The translations under genes and the position numbers were made by a program. From NCBI GenBank assembly GCA_001567105.1, contig LMZR01000010.1, positions 1 through 38,314 of the forward strand: 38,314 bases of DNA. The letters run 5' to 3'. Source of the stretch: Chloroflexi bacterium OLB14 (GTDB taxonomy: Bacteria; Chloroflexota; Anaerolineae; Anaerolineales; Villigracilaceae). This document shows, in pieces, positions 29,715-37,929 of the stretch (the first letter of the stretch is position 1; each line of letters starts with the position of its first letter). The notes under the pieces are model-generated. The model had not been told where the DNA came from and made no database searches. It was given only the letters and a program-made list of their open reading frames with translations.

Positions 29715-32699
29715 TTACTGCTTCTTTTTCATTGCCTGCCAGATCCTTTCAGGCGTTGTGGGGATTTCATCCACATTGACTCCAATGGCATCAAGAATCG
29801 CATTCCCAACCGCAGGGGCGACTCCATCCATTGGAATCTCTGCTACTGCTTTAACTCCAAACGGATGACTCGGTTCAAATGTTTCGACAAAGATTGTTTC
29901 TAACTCTGGCATTTCATCAGCACGGAAGATTCTGTAACGATCTAAATCTCTTTCGTAAGCATTACCTTTTTCGTCATAACGCATCTCTTCACACACAGCA
30001 TAACCTAAGGCTTGAGCCATGCCACCTTCAATTTGACCCGAGGCAGTTAATGGATTCACAATCACACCTGAATCTACTGCCATGACGAGTTTATCTACAA
30101 CTACTTGACCCGTTTCAGTGTCCACAGTCACTTCTGCAAATTGAGCCGCAAAAGGTGGAGGTGACACAGGCGATACATAACTTGCTACGCCCATAATCTG
30201 TTCTTGATTATTTTTATGAAGTGTATCTAAGGCAATATCAACTAGCGTTACTGAACGACCATCAGGTGCAGTTGCTTTTTTATCTGCTAACTTAATGCTT
30301 TCATATTCTGCTTCTGGGATTCCAAGCATACTAGCCGCGCGAATTTTGATTCTCTCAGCCACAATTTGTGCGGCTTTGGTCGCCGCTGTGCCTGAAATAT
30401 AAGTTGTGGATGAAGCATAAGCACCTTTATCAAATGGCGTGAAATCAGTATCAGATGAATAAGTAATCATATCTTCTACTGGCACACCTAACACTTCTGC
30501 CGCCATTTGAGCCAGCACAGTATCTGAACCAGTGCCCAAATCCGTTGCACCAACTAGTAGATTAAATGAACCGTCATCATTCATCTTGATAGAAGCACCA
30601 CCCATATCTAAATATGGGATGGCTGTGCCTTGCATAACAAATGCAACGCCAATGCCTCGTTTTATTTTTCCATCTTTCTTCTTTCCTCTTTCATCATTTA
30701 CAAAATTTTTCCATTCATCATTTCCAAATTTATCATCCCAAGCAATTAATGCTCTGCCTTGTGCGGCGCATTGTTCTAAGCCGACCGTGTGAATAATTTC
30801 TGGACGAGGTTCGCGTCCTTCGTTCCATGCTGTTGAAAATGGATGATATTCACCAGGTTGAATGGCATTCTTCAAACGAAATTCTATTGGGTCAAAATTC
30901 ATGGCGCGACAAATTTTTTCGATGTGTCTATCAAGGGGCCAGTAACCTTGTGGCACTCCATAACCACGAAATGCGCCAGCAGGTGGTGTGTTGGTGTAAA
31001 CAATATCTGCATAAAAACGAATGTTTGGTGATTTTCGATATTCGCCATCACCAACATACAACGCCATAGATTTATGACCTGTATTACCTGTCACTGTTAA
31101 AGCATGACATCCATACGCGCCAGTATCTGAAAGTGCATACATTGAATTGGCTGTAATCGTCCCATCTTTTTTAACGCCTGTTTTCATTTTTACGCGCATC
31201 GGGTGACGTGACCTTGCGGCAATAAATTCTTCTTCGCGTGTGTATTCATATATGACAGGTCGTTTGGTTGCGATGGTTAAATGAGCAGGTACATCTTCCA
31301 TCAACACTTCTTGTTTGCCACCAAAGCCACCACCGATTCTTGGTTTGATGACTCGAATTCTTTTTACAGGTAATTTCAAAACAGGTGCTAACATTCTACG
31401 CACATGAAATGGCACTTGTGTAGATGTGCGAATTACCAAACGGTCATCTTCATCCCAATAAGTGATACAAACATGTGGCTCGATTGAAACTTGTTGCACT
31501 TTTGGAACTTCATATTCGGCTTCAAAAATTTGATCGGCTTCAGCAAAACCTTTTTCAACATCACCAATGTCAATGCGAATGTGCGCGGCGAGATTTTTCT
31601 CTGGGTTTGAATCTGCAAAATTAACATATTCAGGTTCGTCGTGAATTTTTATTTTATTATCCATTGCTTCACGCGAATCTAAAATGGCTGGCAAGATTTC
31701 ATATTCCACTTCAATTAGTGATAATGCTTTTTCTGCAATTTCAGGAGTCTCTGCCGCAACTAATGCAACTCTATCACCAACAAACGAACTTTTTTTATCT
31801 AATGAAAAAGTATCCAACGGTCCAGGTATTGGGTCTGATTGTCCTGCTGTTGAATAAACAACACGTGGAATATCTTGCCAAGTTAACACAGCCGCCACAC
31901 CTTCTAATTCTTTGGCTTTGCTTGTGTCAATTTTTTTTAATCAAAGCATGTGCATGTGGCGAATTGTAAAACTTTTGCATGTAACATGCCACGTTTTTTC
32001 AAAATCAGCAGTGAAGGCAGGTTTGCCTTGCACTAATTTAATAGCATCTACTTTAATTTCTGGCTTGCCAACGGTTTGCCATGTTTTTGATTCGGGTGTA
32101 AGAATCACTTTGGGTTTGGTCAACAAGTTTGAGGTCAATGAAGGAGGCGAAAAAGAATCAGATGATGAAAATCCAGAATCAGGAATCGGAAATCCTGAAT
32201 CGCGAATATCAATATCACCACGCATTTCTGCGGCGGCTTTTAAGATGGCTTGCACAGGTTTGATGTATCCCGTACAGCGACATAAGACTCCCGAAATCGC
32301 TTCACGTACCTGACTTTCAGTTGGGTTGCTGTTTTCTTCAAGCAAACTTTTGGCTGCGAGGATTTGTGCGGGCGTGCAATATCCGCATTGGATAGAACCA
32401 TTTTCAACAAACGCTTTTTGTAACGGATGCAAACCTTCAGTTGTTTTCCATCCTTGTTCGGGATGTTCGCCTAACGATTCAATCGTTGCGATGTTGTGAC
32501 CTTCAGCCTGCGCCGCTAACATAGAACCTGCATTGACAGGTTTTCCATTTAACAAAATTGTATCGGCGCCACTTAAACCGCCTTCATCACCAAACTTAAC
32601 TCCGTGCAAGCCAAGCCCACGAATTGCAGAAAGTAATGTTGTAGAGGGTGGTGCTTCGATTTCATGTTCAATACCGTTTATTTTTAAAGATATATTCAT
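29715..32699 (-). CDS. Fused FeS-molybdopterin xanthine dehydrogenase/aldehyde oxidase-type protein (three indels)
   Basis: One 993-aa protein once three extra bases between 31931 and 32000 are removed (an A in GAAAAAACGTGG, a T in CAATTCG, an A in the A8 run); the segment then reads FEKRGMLHAKVLQSPHAHAL-IKKID. Residues 1-75 have the ferredoxin-like beta-grasp fold, but its four Cys are replaced (Asp38, Ser43, Asp46, Gly58). The helical [2Fe-2S] domain keeps Cys105, Cys108, Cys140 and Cys142. After a low-complexity linker, the molybdenum domains show GGGFGGKQE, GAFRGYG and FGVKAVAEIP with the probable catalytic Glu. The substrate (purine, aldehyde or other) is not determinable. xdhC lies downstream; the FAD subunit lies 5.2 kb upstream. 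Confidence 0.9.
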
Positions 32700-32766
32700 A
32701 AGTAATCCCTTACATGTTTAATGTTTGAAGGTTTAAAAATTATAAAGGTAATTAACTTGCAAACCT
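32700..32766. repeat. Inverted repeat between methyltransferase and XDH genes
   Basis: GTTTGAAGGTTT and AAACCTTCAAC form arms in the gap. The same simple AACCTTCAAAC-type sequence occurs downstream of nnr (around 24205-24235). The methyltransferase's last codons run into it. AAGGGA for XDH lies at the left edge. Confidence 0.45.
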
Positions 32767-33834
32767 TCAACTTTCCAACTTTCTAAATTTCTCTCTCAAT
32801 ACATCAATTGACTTAAGTGTACCGCGTTCTTTGTAATACCAAACATCCCAACCATTGACTGGGGCATTCTTTAATAAACTTTTTGCAACAGCGTGAATTG
32901 AGCCTGTAACTTTACCGCATTTGATATGTCCATTGGCTAAAATTTTGGCTGTGATTTTTTGATTCTTGAAATAAAGTGTTTCACCAATATTGAGATAACC
33001 ATTTTCTATTAAACTTCCAAATGGAATGCGTTTCTCTTTAGCAGGGGAGATGTGAAGGCTTTCATCATCCGCTGTTTTGATAGAGGCGATTCTCTTCTCA
33101 GCCACTTTGATATATTTTTTGTCACGTTCAATGCCGATGAAATTGCGTTTGAGTTTTTTAGCAACTGCACCTGTTGTGCCTGAACCAAAAAAGGGATCGA
33201 GAACTACATCACCAACATTTGTGCTAGCGAGCAAAACACGATGTAGAAGTGCTTCTGGCTTTTGAGTTGGGTGCGCCTTTGAGCCATTGGTTTTGAGCCG
33301 TTTATTGCCATTGACAATTGGAATTGTCCAATCACTACGCATTTGTAAATCATCATTTAAGGCTTTCATGGCTTTGTGATTGAAAAAATATTTAGCGTCT
33401 TTTTTCTTTTGTGCCCAAATCAAAGTTTCGTGTGCATTGGTAAAGCGCACGCCACGAAAATTTGGCATGGGATTTGTTTTTAGCCAAATGACATCATTCA
33501 AAATCCAAAAGCCTAAATTTTGCATGATCGTCCCAACCCGAAAAATGTTGTGATACGACCCAATGACCCAAATTGTGCCAGTGTCTTTCAAAACCTTCTG
33601 GCTTGCGTGTAGCCAATTGAGGGTAAATTCATCATATTGTTCAAAACTTGAAAACTTATCCCATTGATTATTAACTGCATCTACTTTGGTTAAGTTAGGG
33701 CGATATAAATCATTTTGCAGTTGCAAGTTGTAGGGTGGGTCTGCGAAAATTAAATCTACTGAGTTCTCAGGTAGCGACTTGAGAATCTCAATACAATTTC
33801 CGTGCAGGATTTGGTTAACTGGCAAACTTGTCAC
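32767..33834 (-). CDS. CcrM/HinfI-like beta-class DNA adenine-N6 methyltransferase
   Basis: 355 aa. Near the N-terminus is motif IV FADPPYNLQLQ; motif I (DPFFGSGTTGAVAKKLKR) comes later, around residue 215, so the order is beta-class. The text NPMPNFRGVRFTNAHETLIW and SKAHPTQKPEALLHRVL is highly characteristic of the CcrM/M.HinfI group that methylates GANTC. The C-terminal 90 residues (FGSLIENGYLNIGETLYF, NGWDVWYYKERGTLKSIDVLREKFR) match the RAMA-type extension of CcrM. It has no adjacent HinfI-type endonuclease. A GTG start lies seven nt after TATAAT, suggesting a leaderless mRNA. GANTC specificity is a family inference. Confidence 0.88.
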   Translation of the reverse strand: MTSLPVNQILHGNCIEILKSLPENSVDLIFADPPYNLQLQNDLYRPNLTKVDAVNNQWDKFSSFEQYDEFTLNWLHASQKVLKDTGTIWVIGSYHNIFRVGTIMQNLGFWILNDVIWLKTNPMPNFRGVRFTNAHETLIWAQKKKDAKYFFNHKAMKALNDDLQMRSDWTIPIVNGNKRLKTNGSKAHPTQKPEALLHRVLLASTNVGDVVLDPFFGSGTTGAVAKKLKRNFIGIERDKKYIKVAEKRIASIKTADDESLHISPAKEKRIPFGSLIENGYLNIGETLYFKNQKITAKILANGHIKCGKVTGSIHAVAKSLLKNAPVNGWDVWYYKERGTLKSIDVLREKFRKLES

Positions 33835-33841
33835 GAAATTA

Positions 33842-33847
33842 ATTATA
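33842..33847 (-). promoter_or_regulatory. TATAAT box of the methyltransferase gene
   Basis: TATAAT on the minus strand ends 7 nt before the GTG start at 33834. No SD is present and no good -35 is seen. Confidence 0.5.
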
Positions 33848-33861
33848 CCTGTGGATGATTC

Positions 33862-34134
33862 TTAAAAATACAAATCTTCCTCATCCTCAACCTTCGGTGG
33901 GGGAGATGAGAGTTCGTAATCCCAAACTTTATTTTCTTTCATGGCAGAGGCAATATCATACGGCGTGGGGATAAATTCATACGTTTGTGATTCGATGAAT
34001 TCCAAAATCAAAGCATGATTTGGTTTTTCATACTTGAAACTTTTTTGTACATGGTTCAATAAATATTTCGCGCTTTCGTTGGAGATTTGAAATATCTGCG
34101 CGATTCGTTCAAAGGGTTTTGTTTTTATTTTCAT
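33862..34134 (-). CDS. Small acidic-tailed protein, third gene of the AbiEii-like cassette
   Basis: 90 aa from the ATG at 34134, whose ATGA overlaps the stop codon of the upstream nucleotidyltransferase. The N-terminal half (ERIAQIFQISNESAKYLLNH) looks helical and could be an HTH. The C-terminus ends in an acidic SPPPKVEDEEDLYF tail. No family is recognised. Tight coupling suggests it acts with the nucleotidyltransferase, perhaps as an antitoxin or accessory; that is inference. Confidence 0.6.
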   Translation of the reverse strand: MKIKTKPFERIAQIFQISNESAKYLLNHVQKSFKYEKPNHALILEFIESQTYEFIPTPYDIASAMKENKVWDYELSSPPPKVEDEEDLYF

Positions 34135-34775
34135 TGCAACCAACTTTTCTCAATTTCTTTGGCTTGTTGAATAAAAAACAACTTTACATCTTGCCAAGAA
34201 ACTTTTTGAATTAATTCTGGCTCACTTTCTTTTTCTGCGTTCTCAAAAAAAACAAGCCGTTTTGTAACTTGTGTTTCAAAATCTCGAATAGATGAGTATT
34301 TTTGATGTGATTTGTCAAACAATGACTTTAACGACATTTTTTGACAAATAAAATAAAGATCATAAAAATCTTTGCGTGATGCACGAGATAGTAAGGTATC
34401 CAGCTTCATTAATCCAATATCTGCAATGGAAGCAAGTTGTATTTGTTCAACTTTAATCAAAGGTGCAACGAGTGGAAACCCATAACCATAAAACCCAACT
34501 CGCACATTGTTCACAAGAAAGACAAGGTTTCCCCAAGAAGAATCAACAAGTTGTGGGTGTTGTTTTGCTAGAGCATTTTCTAATTGTGAACGAATAGAAG
34601 GAATATCTTCTGTTTCAGAAAAAAAATCTAAGTCAACAGAAAAACGATGACCTATTTGAAGCGATAATGCTGTGCCACCTGCTAAATAAAAACGATTTCC
34701 TAATTCAGTTTGCATGAAATCAAGCAAGATTTGTTTCATGTTTTCTGAAATCGTATTCCAAAATAAATTACTCAT
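34131..34775 (-). CDS. AbiEii/AbiGii-family nucleotidyltransferase (toxin-like)
   Basis: 214 aa from the ATG at 34775, inside the 3' end of the preceding gene (ATGAGTAA overlap). The signature FYLAGGTALSLQIGHRFSVD-LDFFSE is the G-G-T-A-L ... R-x-S-x-D-[LI]-D nucleotidyltransferase core. It is followed by LASIADIGLMKLDTLLSRAS-RKDFYDLY, typical of AbiEii toxins. AbiEii transfers nucleotides to tRNA or other RNA and arrests infected cells. The standard AbiEi antitoxin is absent; other small genes flank it. Two T8 runs in the coding sense are intact here. Confidence 0.85.
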   Translation of the reverse strand: MSNLFWNTISENMKQILLDFMQTELGNRFYLAGGTALSLQIGHRFSVDLDFFSETEDIPSIRSQLENALAKQHPQLVDSSWGNLVFLVNNVRVGFYGYGFPLVAPLIKVEQIQLASIADIGLMKLDTLLSRASRKDFYDLYFICQKMSLKSLFDKSHQKYSSIRDFETQVTKRLVFFENAEKESEPELIQKVSWQDVKLFFIQQAKEIEKSWLQ

Positions 34776-35019
34776 CTTTGATATCCAAAACAATTTGCCA
34801 AAAATTCAAGTGCGGTTGCGGAAGTTTATCTTCGCCGAATTGATTAATCCACTCAATAATAGATTTACTAGCATAAGTGCTAAACAACCATTTTATTTCT
34901 TGTCGATTCCCAAATTGCAAAACTCTTTCAATGATGGTATGAGCATCCTTTTCTGCTGAAAGTTTGTTGATATCGTATTCTTGAAAAAATGGTTTAAGTG
35001 AAATTGGAATTGCAGACAT
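34768..35019 (-). CDS. Small DUF6922-like protein preceding the nucleotidyltransferase
   Basis: 83 aa from the ATG at 35019 (MSAIPISLKPFFQEYDINKL...). The longer frame to 35088 overlaps the McrC 3' end and has no SD. It is rich in aromatic and Leu residues (TIIERVLQFGNRQEIKWLFS), resembling small DUF6922-type proteins found before AbiEii-like nucleotidyltransferases. TATAAT (35026-35031) ends six nt before the ATG, so this cassette probably has its own leaderless promoter. It is a candidate antitoxin by position only. Confidence 0.6.
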   Translation of the reverse strand: MSAIPISLKPFFQEYDINKLSAEKDAHTIIERVLQFGNRQEIKWLFSTYASKSIIEWINQFGEDKLPQPHLNFWQIVLDIKDE

Positions 35020-35077
35020 AATAAAATTATACCTTTTGTTGTAGGTTGAAAAGGTTTTAAATAAAAGTAGGTCGCTT

Positions 35078-36106
35078 CTACGATTCAATAATTTCCATTA
35101 ATCGTTTTTCAATTGCTTGCCACTCGGCGCTCAAATCTATGCTTTCGACGCGCATCGAAATTCCTTGAAACGGAATCACTTCTGATAACTCGTTTCCATT
35201 CACAGTTGGATATAACAAAATCCCAACGGCTTGACGATGTTTTTCTGAAAGATGTTCTTGCGTTTTCAAATAAGCATACAACTGATACAAATGAGTTGAG
35301 TCAAAACTTTGTTTGCCCCATTGATTTTCAATTAAACTTTTGGCTGTAAATTTTGTATCAATGATTAAAATTTTTCCCGATGATTTTTCTTCCAGCATCA
35401 AATCAGGTTTCATGATGGGCAGCAGAGTAGTAGAAAAAGTTTGATGCCAATGCAAATGCTTTTGTGCAGTCACCAACCAGCGGTTAAGATGGAAGCGATA
35501 AAAATTTGCAACGAATCTTTCGTAAATCAGATGAAGCGTCAAAACATCAGCATCAATGTTTGGTTGTAAATAATCGCCACTAAAAATTGTTGGCATTTTA
35601 TTTCGCGCAATCAATTCACAAATACTTAACATCAAACGATAATCTTTATCTTTGCAATTCGCACGCACGCGCGCAATCGTATCCGCATTCAACTCAATTA
35701 CATCAATGCCTTCTAACGCTTTGAATAAATCATGCAAATGAAGTTGATGCAAAGTGCTGCGAATGATTTGATTTTTGGGAACATTGATTTGATAAGTTTG
35801 ATATTCGCAATACGCCAAGCCCTGACGAAATGAATCGCGCTTCAGACTTTGCGTGAAGTTGATTCTGCCGCGTATATTTTTTATCTCCCCCGATTCGTTT
35901 GCATAATCTCGCCCTAAACCAATTCGTAATCTCTGCCGAATTAATTTTGCTAACATTAATTTTAATAACGCATCTAATGTTGGCGCGTCTTCAATATCAC
36001 CTAACGTGGAAAGTTTTATATCTGGCATTTCGTTCCATGCGTATAAAAGCATGTGCCACAAATTGCGGATTGGTATGCCGTGCGTGGTGATAAATGTTGG
36101 GTTCAT
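35078..36106 (-). CDS. mcrC: McrC-family nuclease subunit
   Basis: 342 aa. The N-terminus IPIRNLWHMLLYAW is the usual McrC start. The central part has IKNIRGRINFTQSLKR. The PD-(D/E)xK nuclease core is KPDLML (Asp), ILIIDTKF (Asp-x-Lys) and then HLYQLYAYL. McrC cuts DNA when activated by the McrB AAA+ motor. McrB lies upstream on the same strand, separated by a 185-bp REPIN-like insertion. The SD is minimal (GGA, six nt before the ATG). Confidence 0.92.
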   Translation of the reverse strand: MNPTFITTHGIPIRNLWHMLLYAWNEMPDIKLSTLGDIEDAPTLDALLKLMLAKLIRQRLRIGLGRDYANESGEIKNIRGRINFTQSLKRDSFRQGLAYCEYQTYQINVPKNQIIRSTLHQLHLHDLFKALEGIDVIELNADTIARVRANCKDKDYRLMLSICELIARNKMPTIFSGDYLQPNIDADVLTLHLIYERFVANFYRFHLNRWLVTAQKHLHWHQTFSTTLLPIMKPDLMLEEKSSGKILIIDTKFTAKSLIENQWGKQSFDSTHLYQLYAYLKTQEHLSEKHRQAVGILLYPTVNGNELSEVIPFQGISMRVESIDLSAEWQAIEKRLMEIIES

Positions 36107-36115
36107 GATAATTCC

Positions 36116-36283
36116 GTTGGTCGAGTAGGTGGCGGGTTTCGATATATTTTTGCAAGGTTACTTAACCATCGCCGCCGTATCGAGACCAACAAGTTTCTAA
36201 AAATATTTATTTTTATGAAGATTGTTTCATTAACTGATGGTCTCGATATGACACTCGTTAGCACTCGTGTCTACTCGACCATC
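36116..36283. repeat. REPIN-like element between mcrB and mcrC
   Basis: Hairpin one has arms at 36116-36135 (GTTGGTCGAGTAGGTGGCGG) and 36171-36190. Hairpin two has arms at 36236-36254 (GATGGTCTCGATATGACAC) and 36267-36283. They use the same cores and order as at 11657-11776. It separates two genes that are normally adjacent or overlapping. Confidence 0.8.
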
Positions 36284-36291
36284 GAAGTGCA

Positions 36292-37926
36292 TTAGGATAA
36301 TAATTCCTTCTCAACTTCTTCGGCTTTCTTTGGATTATCAAACCAATATTCTTTTAGCAACGGCACAATTTCGGTTTTGATAATACTTTGATACCAATTT
36401 TCATTTAGATATGAAAAGTCATCACCTTTGGGGCAAAAGAAGCTGTGACCAATTTGATAATTTTCTCCGAGCAAAGAATCATCTTTTATCTTTTGGTTGA
36501 GTGTTGATAATTTTTTGATTATCAAATTAACTAACTCTGGCTTCATTTTTCTTTCTAATAACCAATGCTTGAAAATTTCACTTTCGTATTTTGGTTGCAA
36601 GGTGACAAATGCAAATCTTCTTCTTAATGCATAATCCACCATTGCTAATGAACGATCTGCAAGATTCATCAAGCCGATGATGTATAAATTAGAAGGGATA
36701 TAAAATTTCGCTTTGTTTTTTGCATGGTAAAGCAATGGTACGGAATAATCTACGCCACGTTTGTCGCTTTCAATGAGCATTAACAATTCCCCAAATATTT
36801 GACTTAAATTTCCGCGATTGATTTCGTCAATGATGAAGATAAATTCTTGGTCTGGATTGTTGATTGCTTTCTGACAAAATTCATAAAAGACTCCATTTTT
36901 CAAGGCAAATGAGCCATTGCCATCTGGGCGATAGCCACGCACGAAGTCATCATAAGAATAAGATTGATGAAATTGCACCATTTCGAGTCTATCAGAATCA
37001 ATTTCTTGCATGAGAGCATAAGCCAGTTTTTTAGCGAGGAATGTTTTGCCCACACCTGCTGCGCCTTGTAAAATCAAAGCCTTTTTGGTTTTGAGTCTTT
37101 CGATGATTTCGTTAATTTCAAGTTCGGATAAAAAGATTCCATCAGAAATTAAATTTTTAATCCCATAAGGTGTTTTTGCTTTTTGAGTTTTGTAAGCACG
37201 TTTAGTTTCAGCAATCATCCTAGACCTTTCGTTTTCATAACCCCAAGCCTCCAGTGAAATTTCGGGAAAAGATTTTTTGAGGCTGGAAACTTGCTCAATG
37301 ATTTGAACATAAAACTTGGCATTTATTCCCTTAGCAGGGATTTTGATTTTTAGATGCCTGCAATTGGTTGAGTCTAAATTCAAAAATGTGTGTGGATTAA
37401 TCCAAAACAAGCCCATTGTTAAATTTAGGTTCGTCTCTTTGACTTTTAATGCTTCGTCAAATGCTTTCAGAAAACTTTTGTTTCTGAGTGGATTTTTTGA
37501 AAAACTTAATGCAAACACTTTCCATAACTTAGTAACATCATTTTTCTTTCTTGCGTTTTGATAGGTCACAAACCATGATTTGATGTTATTCAAAATCGGA
37601 ATGCCGTTGAAATCATCAGGCAAGTCACTTTTTAGTTTGAAAAACTGCTTCACTTTAGCAAGAATGTTTACTCGTTGTTCAAATCCAATACCACGATTGA
37701 AAACGCCGAAAAATGTAAAAGGGTCAATTTCTTTCAGCAAAAATCGTGAGCCGTTTTTATCTTTGTCAGTTAATGATGTGATGACGTGACCATCTTTTCG
37801 TAAAGATTCGAGAAAGGCAATTAATTCGTCTTGTCTAGTTTGCCAATTGACAAGTTCCTTTGCTAATTCCTGATATATTGGAATCCAAGTGAATTGATGG
37901 GTGACGTAAGTGGATTTGTTTTTCAC
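36292..37926 (-). CDS. mcrB: McrB-family AAA+ GTPase/ATPase
   Basis: 544 aa. The N-terminal 270 residues are a presumed DNA-recognition region without a familiar domain. The AAA+ motor follows: Walker A LQGAAGVGKTFLAKKLA, the McrB-type VQFHQSYSYDDFVRGYRP, Walker B FIIDEINRGNLSQIFGEL, then LMNLADRSLAMVDYALRRRF. McrB proteins usually read MNTADRS; here Thr is Leu. With McrC this should form a type IV (modification-dependent) restriction complex. The GTG start lies 3 nt after the stop of the upstream FAD-subunit gene and has no SD, so translation may be coupled. Target modification is unknown. Confidence 0.9.
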   Translation of the reverse strand: MKNKSTYVTHQFTWIPIYQELAKELVNWQTRQDELIAFLESLRKDGHVITSLTDKDKNGSRFLLKEIDPFTFFGVFNRGIGFEQRVNILAKVKQFFKLKSDLPDDFNGIPILNNIKSWFVTYQNARKKNDVTKLWKVFALSFSKNPLRNKSFLKAFDEALKVKETNLNLTMGLFWINPHTFLNLDSTNCRHLKIKIPAKGINAKFYVQIIEQVSSLKKSFPEISLEAWGYENERSRMIAETKRAYKTQKAKTPYGIKNLISDGIFLSELEINEIIERLKTKKALILQGAAGVGKTFLAKKLAYALMQEIDSDRLEMVQFHQSYSYDDFVRGYRPDGNGSFALKNGVFYEFCQKAINNPDQEFIFIIDEINRGNLSQIFGELLMLIESDKRGVDYSVPLLYHAKNKAKFYIPSNLYIIGLMNLADRSLAMVDYALRRRFAFVTLQPKYESEIFKHWLLERKMKPELVNLIIKKLSTLNQKIKDDSLLGENYQIGHSFFCPKGDDFSYLNENWYQSIIKTEIVPLLKEYWFDNPKKAEEVEKELLS

Positions 37927-37929
37927 AAT

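Noticed and set aside
29665..29868. Plus-strand ORFs opposite the XDH gene and other long antisense frames
   Set aside because: They mirror strongly conserved coding sequence, have no SD and resemble no protein.
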